DNA from: an uncultured Christensenellaceae bacterium
Lineage (GTDB): Bacteria; Bacillota; Clostridia; Christensenellales; Borkfalkiaceae
Assembly: GCA_910587365.1 (NCBI GenBank)
Contig: CAJUKJ010000004.1
Location: 112,497-143,601 of the forward strand
Length of the DNA: 31,105 nucleotides
Direction of reading: 5' to 3'
Part shown: piece after piece, positions 1-9,012 of the stretch
Numbering within the stretch: position 1 is the first letter of the stretch
Layout: every line of letters begins with the position of its first letter
Made by a program: the position numbers and the translations under genes
The notes under the pieces: generated by a model
What the model was told of the DNA's origin: nothing
The model's input: only the letters and a program-made list of their open reading frames with translations
The model's database searches: none

Positions 1-100
1 CCTCGGGTTCCTCTTCAACGATAGGTTCTTCCTCGATTACCTCGGGTTCCTCTTCAACGATAGGTTCTTCCTCGATTACCTCGGGTTCCTCTTCGACGAC
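1..100 (-). repeat. 39-bp tandem repeat coding for EEPIVEEEPEVIE
   Basis: Two identical 39-bp units (1-39, 40-78) and a diverged third (79 onwards) encode the 13-residue unit EEPIVEEEPEVIE inside the acidic protein. The array continues past the left edge, so the copy number is unknown. Near identity at the base level points to recent expansion by slippage or recombination. Confidence 0.9.
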
Positions 101-1336
101 AGGTTCGGCAACAGCTTCGGCAATTGCCGCTTCTTCAACAGCGTCAAGCTCTTCGGGGTTACCGTTATTAATAAATTCGTTATAGATTTCTTCCTTAACG
201 AGTTCCTTTATCAATCCCTCTTCAACGAGCTGCTCGGTCGTCCTGTAAGGCATATAGTAATTTTCGTTGTGATCCGCACCCGGTACAATGCCGTATTTAT
301 CCATTAACGCTTTGATGAGGTCAACGGCATACTTAGCGCGGCGCGCGTTCTTTATCCTGTACAGGCAAGGCACGCCCTCGTACTTTTTGCTGAGCGAACG
401 CTCTACCTTGTACTTGGTATCTGCGTAATCGTCGGGGTCAAGCGCGAAGTAAATGCAAAGCGACTTGCCGCGCATAGTATATCTTGCAATATTGTTTCTG
501 CCGAAATTGAAATTTTCGTGTCCCCAGGAAATTCTGCTTTTTACCTTTTTATAGGAAAGCATAACGTTTTTGAGGTATGTATAGTACGACTTGGTTTCGT
601 CCTTGGATTGGATAAGCTTTGCCGTGTAAGATTTTCTGAATCTGACGACGATAGCCATACCCGTCTGCTCGTCTACGCTGCGGACGACTGCCGTTTCCTC
701 TTCCTCTTCTTCGGCAGCGACGGAAAGCTCTTCTTCCTCCTCTTCCTCTTCGCCCTCTTCGTCGACAAGCTCGGGAACGAACACGGGAACGGGAGCAATT
801 ACCTCTTCCTCGACGGTAACCTCTTCTTCCTCTTCGGGAACAGGTTGTTCCTCAACCTCGGCTGCTTCAAGCTCTTCCTGCTCTTCAACTACTTCGCTGA
901 CGGTAAGGACAGGCTCTTCCTCCTCGGTTACCACGTCTATCTCTTCCTCGGGGGCGGGTTCTTCTTCGACCTCTTCGGCAACCTCTTCGACCTCTTCGGC
1001 GGCAGGCTCTTCCACTATTACTTCGGGTTCCTCTTCGACGACGGGTTCGGGTTCAGGCTCAACTATCGGCTCTTCCTCAACCTCGGGCTGCTCTTCCACA
1101 ACCTCTTCCGCGGGAGCGGGTTCTTCAATTACAGGCTCGGGCTCAGGCTCTTTCTCGGGTTCCTCTTCCTTGGGAGCCATTACAACCTTGACCACAGGCT
1201 GGCGTTTTCTAATGCCTACCGCGTAAACGATACCCAACGCCACCACTGCAATTATAACAACAAGAAGCACTGCCATAAGAATTATGAGAAGCGTTTTGTT
1301 GCTGATTGAAAGATTTATCAATAAACTTTCTAACAT
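1..1336 (-). CDS. Membrane-anchored Glu/Pro-rich acidic protein (partial, C-terminus beyond window)
   Basis: The reading frame is open from an ATG at 1336 to the left edge (445 codons), so the C-terminus is missing. Residues about 14-42 form one hydrophobic segment followed by a basic patch (RKRQ). By the positive-inside rule the long remainder would be cytoplasmic. Residues about 50-220 are almost entirely Glu, Pro and Val. Residues about 226-385 form a folded-looking domain rich in Lys, Tyr and Arg (it begins MAIVVRFRKSY and contains YYTYLKNVMLSYKKVKSRISW). A second acidic stretch with 13-residue repeats then runs to the edge. An AGGAGG at 1350-1345 lies 8 bases before the ATG, inside the end of the upstream LRR gene. 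The 7-base overlap (ATGTTAG) indicates translational coupling. I do not recognise the central domain. A membrane-tethered cytoplasmic partner of the LRR protein is inference. Confidence 0.85.
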   Translation of the reverse strand, partial: MLESLLINLSISNKTLLIILMAVLLVVIIAVVALGIVYAVGIRKRQPVVKVVMAPKEEEPEKEPEPEPVIEEPAPAEEVVEEQPEVEEEPIVEPEPEPVVEEEPEVIVEEPAAEEVEEVAEEVEEEPAPEEEIDVVTEEEEPVLTVSEVVEEQEELEAAEVEEQPVPEEEEEVTVEEEVIAPVPVFVPELVDEEGEEEEEEEELSVAAEEEEEETAVVRSVDEQTGMAIVVRFRKSYTAKLIQSKDETKSYYTYLKNVMLSYKKVKSRISWGHENFNFGRNNIARYTMRGKSLCIYFALDPDDYADTKYKVERSLSKKYEGVPCLYRIKNARRAKYAVDLIKALMDKYGIVPGADHNENYYMPYRTTEQLVEEGLIKELVKEEIYNEFINNGNPEELDAVEEAAIAEAVAEPVVEEEPEVIEEEPIVEEEPEVIEEEPIVEEEPE

Positions 1337-4300
1337 CTGTTTTTCCTCCTGATTACTATTGCTATTACTACGATTGTTGCTATTGCGGCAACAACGGCGA
1401 GTACGGTATCTATTATAAGGAACGTTTCGTCCCAGGCGGGCGAGATAGTAAATTCTATCTCTTCAACGAGGTCTTCGTAACCGAAAGCGTGAACGGTCGC
1501 ACGCATAATGTAAGTGCCTTCCGCCGTGGGTTTGGCGTCAAGCTGCTTTCCGTCCGTAGTCCAGTAAGTGTAAACCACTTCGCCGTTGGCAGCCTCGCCC
1601 GTAGGCTCGTTGGGTGCAAATTCCTCTGACCAGCTTTCTATTGAAGGAAGCTTTTCCCATTTATTTGTTGCAAGCCTTATGCTGAAACTTACTCTTTCGA
1701 CAAGGTCTTTACAGTATTGGGCTTTGGCTGTTACTATCATTACGTAATCGCCGTTCGCGGTAGGAATGGTTTCCGTTGCGGTTTCGTCAGCCGCGTCTGC
1801 AAGCTTGTAAAGATAAGTAATCGTTCCGCCCTCGGCGTCCTGTGCTACGGGGTTGCTTGCGCCTTCGCTGAGGAACCAGTCCTTAATCGACGGCGTTACC
1901 AGCCAGCGGTTGACGCGCTCGTAAATTTCAAACATAATACGTTCTTCGAGATAGTCGCGGTGGCCGGGATAATAAACGGTTGCTACAAGAATGTAGTGTC
2001 CCACTTCCGTAGGCACGCCGTCGAGCGGCTCGTCTAATTCGTATGCGCCAGATTCCGTTTGCCTGGTGGAGCAGTAAGTAAACCTTACCGTATTCCCGCG
2101 CATAGGCTTGCCCGAAGGGGTGCTTGCCTTGTCGCCCGCCGTCCAGCTTGCTATCGTGGGTAGCTCCGTCCAGAAGTTGGCGGGTATCGACGCGCTCGAA
2201 GCGTAAATTTCAAACTCTACCGTTCCCTGCTGCGCCGTAATCGACGTATACTGTCCGGGTACGCCTTCAACCGTTGCAATAAGCATATACACGCCCGACG
2301 CAACATCCGTTTCGTTACCCCTGAACACGTTGGTTATTTCTTCGAGGTAAGCCTCTGCCGACGCAGTAGCCTTATGGTAAACAGCTTCGTAATATTTTTT
2401 GCCGCCTTTATCGGTTATGATAATATTCGTATTGCCGAACTTTGCAATAGCCGTAGGCGTATTGTTGAGGTTTCCATCACTGTCAATACCTTCCCAATAG
2501 CCGTTAACCCACGGCGAAATATAGGGCGAGGTAAGCCAGCTATTGACCGCTTCCAATACGCTGAAAGGAATTACGGACGTAAGTCCCGAATACTTTCCTT
2601 CAACCGCGTCAACCGTGACGCGCAGATAGTAAGCGTTTGCTTCAAGCGAATTGAGCTTGCTTTTAACGGTTTGCAGCAATACGTCGCCGTTGCCGTTAAG
2701 CGCGAACTCTTCAAGTCCAGCAACTGCATTAGTACAGTTTCTGTCGGTGTATACTGCGTATTTAACGGTGTTGCAGTCGCCGACCTCGGGTTCGCCTGCG
2801 GTAATAACCTTTCCGTCCTCGAACTGGGCATAAGTCCAGTTGAACACGTTAGGCGTATGCGTCCAGGTATTTTTAACTGTTGAAACCGCAAACACAAGAT
2901 TACGGGTAAGGTCGCCGATGTTATCGTTGCCCGAAACCCTTGCGGTAACGTAATACGTGCCTGCAAGTAGATTGTTCAGGCTGCCGCGGGCAACGCTTGA
3001 AAGCGTTCCGTCCGCACCATAGCTGAAACTGAATTCCAGCTTCTGTCTTGCTTCGTCCGAATAAACAGACCATAAAACCGATTCAACCGCGGTTTTGTTG
3101 GTGTGTCCGTAAATTACGGGAATTCCGCGGAATGCGTTGACCGTATCGTCGTACTGTCCCCAACTCCAACCAAGCACGGAAGGGTCAGCCGCCCACTCGT
3201 TGGTAACGCGCTTGATTTCAAAGACTCGCGATAAAATCCTGCCCGTTTCGTCAAGTCCCGTTTCCGAACTGTCCACTACCCAGAAATGGTTGTTGTCTAT
3301 GGTAAATTTAATTGTATATTTGCCTACGTCGGACCAGCCGTCGTTACCTGTTACCGTATAATAATCCCTATCCGTAATATCTTTGTCCAAAGATTGGATA
3401 TACCCGTTATATTCCACCGCCTGAACGACGGGAGCGGCAACGCCGAGCTTTGAAACGGTAAATCTTATATCTTCATTCAACTCGCCCCAATCGTTCGTGC
3501 TGTTTGACGGAACACGGGCGTGCATTATATATTCGCCTGCTTCCGTAACCTTTTCCCGTTCAAGCTCCTCGCCCTTGGAATATGTTCCGTCGGCGTTAAG
3601 CACCGCCTTGAAGTAGGTATAAATTACCTCTTCTCCGTACTGCCATACTGCCGTGGGCGCAGCGTTTGCATTGCCGTCGTATGTCCAGCCTTGAATTTTA
3701 GGATAAGCTCTCCAATTGTTCTCAACAGCAGTAATTTCAAACGTTAACGTAAGACTTTCAACGGTGTTGTCTTCCCACCTGTAATGGTCGGGGTCGTTGA
3801 GAATCAACTTAAATTCGTGCTGACCTTTATTGACATAAGGATTTGTTTCCCACTTTTCATTGTCCGTCCAGGAAATTCTGTAATGCTCTGACTCTTCAAA
3901 TTTGGGAAGTACCCTGCCGCCCGTATACGTAACACTGTCTACATCCTTTTTAACGTGTACATAGCCGTATATCACTATCGAATAATTAAACGCTATACGT
4001 TCTTCATAATTTGTAATATCTACCGAATCTTCGTAATTGTTTGCGGTAATCTGCCAGTAAACCCTGTACGTATCGGGGTTTATGGGGGAATTACTTGCAT
4101 TGAGCGACTTGTCATCGGGAGCTAAATAATTATTGCTCCTCATTCTGTCCAAATTGAACTTAACAGCCACTTTGCCGTAACAAGCGTTGTAAGTTTCACT
4201 ATTCCAAACGCCCGTTCTGTTTGCACCTGTGTTAACGGCTTGCAAAGCTGAAACCTTTGCCTGTAAGTCGGCGTCATAGAACTGCACCGTTTCTTGTATA

Positions 4301-7300
4301 TATTTAAGTTCGTATTTGGGATTTGTTTTAAGAACGTCGGTTACCGCGTTAACTTTGGCAATGCTTGAAAGCTTAGCCTTTTCAACCTCGAACTCGTAAA
4401 GACTTTCCAATGCGGAGCAGTATGTACTTCCGCTTTGCTCTGCAGGAACTTCGGGGTAATACAAGTATAATCTGTAACTTCCGACAGGCATTGAAGAATT
4501 GATATAATCGGTTAATTTTTCCGAATTTTCTTTTTCCGTTCCGACAGTAGTATATACGTTTTGTACGATTTTATCGCTTAAAATTTGAAGCGTAAAGCTG
4601 ACTACGTTCTGGCTGTCAGTTCTATGTATCGATACGTCGGGCAGATTGACGGTTGCCGTTTCGCCGAAGGTTATTTTGGTTTTATCGTTAAACACCGTGT
4701 AATCTGCGGTACTGTCTTTTATTATAAACGCGTTATCGGAACCGATAATATACCACACTTTGTTAATAGTTGCTATACTGCCGTATCCCGATATCGTAAC
4801 GGTAATGCCGTAATCGCTAAGCTTTGCTATCTTTTCGGCGGTCAATTCCGCAAACGTATAATTGTTGTCTTCTATTTCAAGCCCGAACCTCGTAGTGTCG
4901 TACACTCCGGGATTTTGTCCTTTGTTGTTTAAAACCAAATCAGGATTGACAACATATATATCGCTATTAAAACTTTCAAGCGAAATGGATATTTCGCCGC
5001 CGCTGCTGTTTGCGACCGAGTTATACGCTTTATAAGTTCCGTCATTATTTCTGACGGGAACACCGTCTATAACGTTTATAGGCCCGTCTGAAAGACCTTG
5101 GGGCGAACCTGTAAAATACAAATATTTAAGCATGTTATTAACGTCGTTAGCATTTTCGGATAGGTCGATTACCTGTTGTTCTACCGTAACCGTTATATAG
5201 AAGGGCGAACTCCATTCGCCATAGCCGACAGAACCGCTTTTGGATAACGATACCTTAATCGAATAAACGCCTGCGTTTCTTACCTCCGTCGGTTTCGTAT
5301 CGCTTGACCCGATTATCGGGCGGTACTCTAATATTTCCGCAACTGAGCCTTCATAAATTTTATAAGTATCGGCAACGTTTGCCGCACCAAACAATCCTTC
5401 CGAACCGTTGAACTGCCCCATTCCGTAAGACTTACCGTTGAAAGTATAACCAATTTCAATTTCATCAGTCCCGTCGGTTGAACCGTCGGGCTTTAAGACG
5501 TTGACGGCATACAAATCAAAAGAAGCTTGCTGTGTTGATAAAGCATTTGTCAGATACGCCGTCGTCGCTACGTTGGTAGAAATGAAATTCATAGACGTGT
5601 ACCAGACAGACGAATCATACCCGTCCATTAAAGGCAATGTTTTGCCAACGTATAACCATTGTCCGTTTTCCTGCCTGTCGTAGTTGTAAGGCTTTTGCCA
5701 CAGTCTTTTTTCCGTAACCGTTTTCACAGTTTCAGAACCGCTTACGTAGTGCAGGTTAATATCTATAAGATAGGTATGTTCGGCAAAAGGCCCCCAATAA
5801 GAGTGCGTCGAGCTGTACAAAGCTCCGTAAGCGTTCATATTGGGCGTAATGATTAATTCGGGAACGCCGTTACCCGAAGCATTGCCCATACCGTACCAGA
5901 TAACGTCGTTTTTATTACCGAAACTGTTAAGGTTTTGCCTGTCGGGCAAATATACTACCGAGCCGCCGCAACCATAGAACGCGCCGTAGCCGACGCACAG
6001 CAGATTTTCCGCGTCCGACATATCAAGCACTTTATTTGCACAGCTATAAAAGCTTTCGTTACCTATTGCGTTAACAAACGAAGGAATTTTTACGTTGTGC
6101 ATATGCCTTTGAAAGAACGCATAAGCGTTTATATCGTATTCCGCGCCTACTTCTTCGACGGTCGGAAACCGCATTACGTGTCCCGTATCATACCCTGCGT
6201 CGTTTATTCCGCCGGTATACCCGCAGAGATACCACCTGCCGTTTTCATAGCCGTAATTCCACGCTTCAAATATGGGCTGGCTTGAGTTTGTATTGGTATT
6301 TGCGTATGCAACGTTTGAAACGGGACTTCTGTTTCCGTCGTTTCCGCTTCTTGCAACGTTTCCGCTTTTATAATTATTTTTAACTAAGACGTAATTTCCG
6401 TTACCGCTTACTGTATAATTTCCGTCGCCGTCTTGAACCTTTTCACCGATAACCTTATAGCATGCATCGTGATCGGCTTTTTTGTGACAATCCAGCGCGT
6501 AATCGAGAACTCCTCTCGGATTAACGTTTGTACCGACGACGCTATCGGGAACGCAAACACTAACTAATCTGAAACAATACATAAACGCATTCGCACCGAT
6601 ATGGGCTGTATCGAACTCTGTCATACCCGAAAGGTCTAAATGGGTAAGCATATTACAATAATTGAATGCACTTTCCCCGATAGTTTTTACGCCCGAAGTA
6701 TTGTTGATAAACTTTAATTCGCTACAATTTAAAAATGCGTTATCGGAAATATTTGTTACCGTGCCTTTGAACGTTACCGTTTCAAGCCCGCTACAATTTG
6801 CAAACGTATACGGAGCAACGTTTGTATACCAGGACGGAAAAGTAATTTCTTTAAGACTGGTACAGCCGTTAAACGCTCCCTGCTTAAATGTAACGGTTTT
6901 CGTTTCGTGGAAAACAACGCGGTCTAAAAATATACAATCCGCAAACGGTCCCTTCTGATACTTAGTATCGCCCCAACTAACTGTATTCATTTCTATCCCG
7001 CATCTAAATTCGACGCTAAGAACGTTAGTTCCTTGGAACGCTCCGCCGGCAATCAAGGTGTATTTACCGTTATCTGGTATTATTAAATGAAAATAGTCCA
7101 CTTTGGGGTCAAAGCCGTTTTTAGCGTTAATGCCGTAAATAGTCTTTGTCACAGTACTGCCGTTTAACGTATTCAAATAATCGGCAGCATTTAAAAATAC
7201 CGTTCCTTCAACAGTATCGGCTGCATTGTCCGAAATTGTATAAGTAGTCGCTGCGTTGGCAACTTTTTCGGGTAGGGGTGCGAGTAGCAAAATGCCGACG

Positions 7301-7362
7301 GAAAGGCAAATTGCCGTAACCGCCGCAAGCAAAACGCAATTCCATTTTTTGAATTTTAACAT
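1330..7362 (-). CDS. Large BspA-type leucine-rich-repeat surface protein with C-terminal membrane anchor
   Basis: This 2010-residue protein begins with a signal peptide (KKW, hydrophobic core, cleavage probably after VANA, about residue 37). Residues about 90-275 and 395-530 carry LRR_5/BspA-type repeats (for example GAFNGCTSLKEITFPSW and FANCSGLETVTFKG). Residues about 550-1250 look like extracellular beta-sandwich repeats that I cannot name. From about 1250 to 1970 a module opening N-x-W-(x)3-P-x-(I/V)-xx-W occurs seven times and ends in a strand such as EEIEFTIS. A transmembrane helix (about 1976-2003) and the tail RRKNRC close the protein. There is no LPXTG motif. The start is set by AGGAGG at 7376-7371. 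The gene has its own promoter at 7505-7477 and overlaps the next gene by 7 bases. BspA-like LRR proteins are commonly cell-surface adhesins of host-associated bacteria. The exact ligand is unknown. Confidence 0.9.
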   Translation of the reverse strand: MLKFKKWNCVLLAAVTAICLSVGILLLAPLPEKVANAATTYTISDNAADTVEGTVFLNAADYLNTLNGSTVTKTIYGINAKNGFDPKVDYFHLIIPDNGKYTLIAGGAFQGTNVLSVEFRCGIEMNTVSWGDTKYQKGPFADCIFLDRVVFHETKTVTFKQGAFNGCTSLKEITFPSWYTNVAPYTFANCSGLETVTFKGTVTNISDNAFLNCSELKFINNTSGVKTIGESAFNYCNMLTHLDLSGMTEFDTAHIGANAFMYCFRLVSVCVPDSVVGTNVNPRGVLDYALDCHKKADHDACYKVIGEKVQDGDGNYTVSGNGNYVLVKNNYKSGNVARSGNDGNRSPVSNVAYANTNTNSSQPIFEAWNYGYENGRWYLCGYTGGINDAGYDTGHVMRFPTVEEVGAEYDINAYAFFQRHMHNVKIPSFVNAIGNESFYSCANKVLDMSDAENLLCVGYGAFYGCGGSVVYLPDRQNLNSFGNKNDVIWYGMGNASGNGVPELIITPNMNAYGALYSSTHSYWGPFAEHTYLIDINLHYVSGSETVKTVTEKRLWQKPYNYDRQENGQWLYVGKTLPLMDGYDSSVWYTSMNFISTNVATTAYLTNALSTQQASFDLYAVNVLKPDGSTDGTDEIEIGYTFNGKSYGMGQFNGSEGLFGAANVADTYKIYEGSVAEILEYRPIIGSSDTKPTEVRNAGVYSIKVSLSKSGSVGYGEWSSPFYITVTVEQQVIDLSENANDVNNMLKYLYFTGSPQGLSDGPINVIDGVPVRNNDGTYKAYNSVANSSGGEISISLESFNSDIYVVNPDLVLNNKGQNPGVYDTTRFGLEIEDNNYTFAELTAEKIAKLSDYGITVTISGYGSIATINKVWYIIGSDNAFIIKDSTADYTVFNDKTKITFGETATVNLPDVSIHRTDSQNVVSFTLQILSDKIVQNVYTTVGTEKENSEKLTDYINSSMPVGSYRLYLYYPEVPAEQSGSTYCSALESLYEFEVEKAKLSSIAKVNAVTDVLKTNPKYELKYIQETVQFYDADLQAKVSALQAVNTGANRTGVWNSETYNACYGKVAVKFNLDRMRSNNYLAPDDKSLNASNSPINPDTYRVYWQITANNYEDSVDITNYEERIAFNYSIVIYGYVHVKKDVDSVTYTGGRVLPKFEESEHYRISWTDNEKWETNPYVNKGQHEFKLILNDPDHYRWEDNTVESLTLTFEITAVENNWRAYPKIQGWTYDGNANAAPTAVWQYGEEVIYTYFKAVLNADGTYSKGEELEREKVTEAGEYIMHARVPSNSTNDWGELNEDIRFTVSKLGVAAPVVQAVEYNGYIQSLDKDITDRDYYTVTGNDGWSDVGKYTIKFTIDNNHFWVVDSSETGLDETGRILSRVFEIKRVTNEWAADPSVLGWSWGQYDDTVNAFRGIPVIYGHTNKTAVESVLWSVYSDEARQKLEFSFSYGADGTLSSVARGSLNNLLAGTYYVTARVSGNDNIGDLTRNLVFAVSTVKNTWTHTPNVFNWTYAQFEDGKVITAGEPEVGDCNTVKYAVYTDRNCTNAVAGLEEFALNGNGDVLLQTVKSKLNSLEANAYYLRVTVDAVEGKYSGLTSVIPFSVLEAVNSWLTSPYISPWVNGYWEGIDSDGNLNNTPTAIAKFGNTNIIITDKGGKKYYEAVYHKATASAEAYLEEITNVFRGNETDVASGVYMLIATVEGVPGQYTSITAQQGTVEFEIYASSASIPANFWTELPTIASWTAGDKASTPSGKPMRGNTVRFTYCSTRQTESGAYELDEPLDGVPTEVGHYILVATVYYPGHRDYLEERIMFEIYERVNRWLVTPSIKDWFLSEGASNPVAQDAEGGTITYLYKLADAADETATETIPTANGDYVMIVTAKAQYCKDLVERVSFSIRLATNKWEKLPSIESWSEEFAPNEPTGEAANGEVVYTYWTTDGKQLDAKPTAEGTYIMRATVHAFGYEDLVEEIEFTISPAWDETFLIIDTVLAVVAAIATIVVIAIVIRRKNRC

Positions 7363-7476
7363 TTTTTCTTCCTCCTGTCATATTTTTACCGTATTTTCAC
7401 ATACAGACTGATAAATTTATTCCAAAACTGATACAGTTCGACAATTAACCTGTTTTATACTCATTGTTTAATACTT

Positions 7477-7505
7477 ATTATAGTATGCGTTTCGCCATTC
7501 GTCAA
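7477..7505 (-). promoter_or_regulatory. Promoter of the LRR surface-protein gene
   Basis: The minus strand reads TTGACG (7505-7500), a 17-base spacer and TATAAT (7482-7477). The expected start near 7470 gives a leader of roughly 108 bases before the ATG at 7362. Confidence 0.75.
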
Positions 7506-7631
7506 CCCCTATTGCAAATACTTTTTTAACAAATTTATACTTTTTTTACAAGATTGTGACAATTTTCGTCAATTTTACAATGCGTTATAGGTTTTTCGGC
7601 AAAAGGGCAACGTTTAACTATAAAAGTATTA

Positions 7632-7818
7632 AACTCTCATCAGTCCGTAAAAAAACAGCTTCCCCCCCCTTAGCAATGGGGGAGGGGAAGCCTCTTGCTT
7701 TTATCCTAATTTTGCCTTCCCCCATAATAAAGGAAGGCTTTGTTTTTATCCTTATTTTGACTTCCCCCATAATAAAGGGGGAAGGTGGATTTGCCGATAA
7801 GGCAAAGACGGATGAGGG
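7632..7818. repeat. MITE-like cluster of three G/C-rich hairpins with imperfect terminal inverted repeats
   Basis: Three palindromic units stand in a row: 7658-7690 (GCTTCCCC...GGGGAAGC), 7714-7738 (GCCTTCC...GGAAGGC) and 7761-7784 (CTTCCCC...GGGGAAG). The last two lie in direct repeats of about 45 bases sharing TTTTATCC, ATTTTG and TTCCCCCATAATAAAG. The ends are related in inverted orientation (CTCTCATCAGTCCG on the left, CGGATGAGGG on the right). It fills most of the 471-base gap between the LRR and malic enzyme genes. No transposase is present, so a non-autonomous repeat is the likely identity. Confidence 0.6.
7651..7690 (-). terminator. Intrinsic terminator after the pyrophosphatase-malic enzyme operon
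   Basis: On the minus strand a GC-rich hairpin (arms at 7682-7690 and 7658-7666, extended by further G/C pairs) is followed by GTTTTTTT. It is the third hairpin of the repeat cluster, and the first one with a T-tract that RNA polymerase meets after the malic enzyme stop. Confidence 0.65.
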
Positions 7819-7833
7819 TTGTGCTATATTCAA

Positions 7834-9012
7834 TCAGCTTTTCAATTTGGCGACGCCCGTTTTTACAGCCGCGTCCGCAACTGCCTTTGCAACGCATTCG
7901 TGCGCGGATTTATCATAAGCGTAAGGCAATATGTATTCAACGGAAAGCTGTTTTTCCGTAACGCAGTCCGCAATTCCGTATGCGGCGGCGAACATCATTT
8001 CCCTGTTAACCGTGCTTGCCCTTACGTCAAGCGCGCCGCGGAAAAGCCCGGGAAACACCAACACGTTATTAATTTGGTTGGGATTTTGCGAAGAACCGGT
8101 GCCGACGATAAACGCCCCCGCTTCTTTCGCGTCTTCGGGGTCTATTTCGGGAACGGGGTTTGCGCAAGTGAAAAGCACGGGCTTTTGCGCCATAGACCTT
8201 ACCATTTCCTTAGTAACGCAGTGCGGACCCGAAACGCCTATAAGCACGTCCGCGCCTTTTACGGCGTCCGCAAGCTTGCCCGTCATGTGCCGTTTGTTGG
8301 TAATTTGCGCCGCTTCCGCCTGTGCGTGGTTAAGCCAGCTTTCGCCTGCCGATATTATTCCGTTTTTGTCGCACAGGGTTACGTCCTTTACCCCGAAGTC
8401 TATCAAAAATTTGGCTATGGCAATTCCCGCCGCACCCGCGCCGTTTATTACAAGCTTAATATCTTCCTTATTCTTGCCCGCAAGCTTTAAAGCGTTTATC
8501 AAAGCCGCCGTCATTACAATCGCCGTGCCGTGCTGGTCGTCGTGGAAAACGGGTATATCAAGCTCTTTTTTAAGCCGCGTTTCGATTTCAAAACAGCGGG
8601 GTGCGGAAATATCTTCAAGGTTTATCCCGCCGAACGAACCCGACAAAAGCTTTATTGTGCGTATAATCTCTTCGGTGTCCTTCGATTTTATGCACAAAGG
8701 ATATGCGTCCACGCCGCCGTATGCCTTGAAAAGTGCGCACTTGCCTTCCATTACGGGCATACCCGCTTCGGGTCCGATATCGCCGAGTCCGAGAACCGCA
8801 GTACCGTCGGTGATTACGGGTACGGTGTTCCATCGGCGCGTAAGCTCAAACGATTTTTCGATATCGGCGTGGATTGCCATACACGGCTCGGCAACGCCGG
8901 GGGTGTACGCAAGCGATAAGCTTTCCCTGCTGTCTACTGGGACGCGGCAAACCGTTTCTATTTTGCCCTTCCACTCTTCGTGTTTTTTAAGTGATTGCTG
9001 TCTGTAATCCAT
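7834..9012 (-). CDS. Malic enzyme (NAD(P)-dependent, short bacterial form)
   Basis: Malic enzyme decarboxylates L-malate to pyruvate while reducing NAD(P)+, in the cytoplasm. The 392 residues match the short bacterial form lacking a phosphotransacetylase domain. Visible motifs are YTPGVAEPC (catalytic Tyr36), MPVMEGKCALFK (catalytic Lys91), NLEDISAPRC (metal-binding acids about 133-134), HDDQHGTA (about 157-164) and the dinucleotide-binding loop NGAGAAG (about 190-196). The ATG shares one base with the pyrophosphatase stop (TAATG), so the two are translationally coupled. The ribosome site before it is weak (AAAGGT), which fits coupling. Cofactor preference (NAD or NADP) cannot be read safely from the sequence. 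The gene ends next to the hairpin repeat cluster, which supplies its terminator. Confidence 0.95.
   Translation of the reverse strand: MDYRQQSLKKHEEWKGKIETVCRVPVDSRESLSLAYTPGVAEPCMAIHADIEKSFELTRRWNTVPVITDGTAVLGLGDIGPEAGMPVMEGKCALFKAYGGVDAYPLCIKSKDTEEIIRTIKLLSGSFGGINLEDISAPRCFEIETRLKKELDIPVFHDDQHGTAIVMTAALINALKLAGKNKEDIKLVINGAGAAGIAIAKFLIDFGVKDVTLCDKNGIISAGESWLNHAQAEAAQITNKRHMTGKLADAVKGADVLIGVSGPHCVTKEMVRSMAQKPVLFTCANPVPEIDPEDAKEAGAFIVGTGSSQNPNQINNVLVFPGLFRGALDVRASTVNREMMFAAAYGIADCVTEKQLSVEYILPYAYDKSAHECVAKAVADAAVKTGVAKLKS

Noticed and set aside
1..100. Possible CRISPR array from regularly spaced repeats
   Set aside because: The 39-bp units are contiguous, without spacers, and stay in frame as EEPIVEEEPEVIE within a coding region.
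518..1309. 263-codon plus-strand frame rich in Phe, Leu and Gly
   Set aside because: It is the antisense shadow of the Glu-rich gene on the minus strand: GAA/GAG codons read as TTC/CTC. It has no ribosome site.
7556..7918. Short plus- and minus-strand frames across the hairpin cluster (PSPIIK-type peptides)
   Set aside because: Translations of palindromic repeat DNA. No ribosome site, and they overlap the repeat cluster and the malic enzyme end.
7931..9007. 358-codon plus-strand frame
   Set aside because: It lies wholly opposite the malic enzyme gene, whose protein has all family motifs. The opposite frame has a Ser/Pro/Ile-rich composition typical of shadows.
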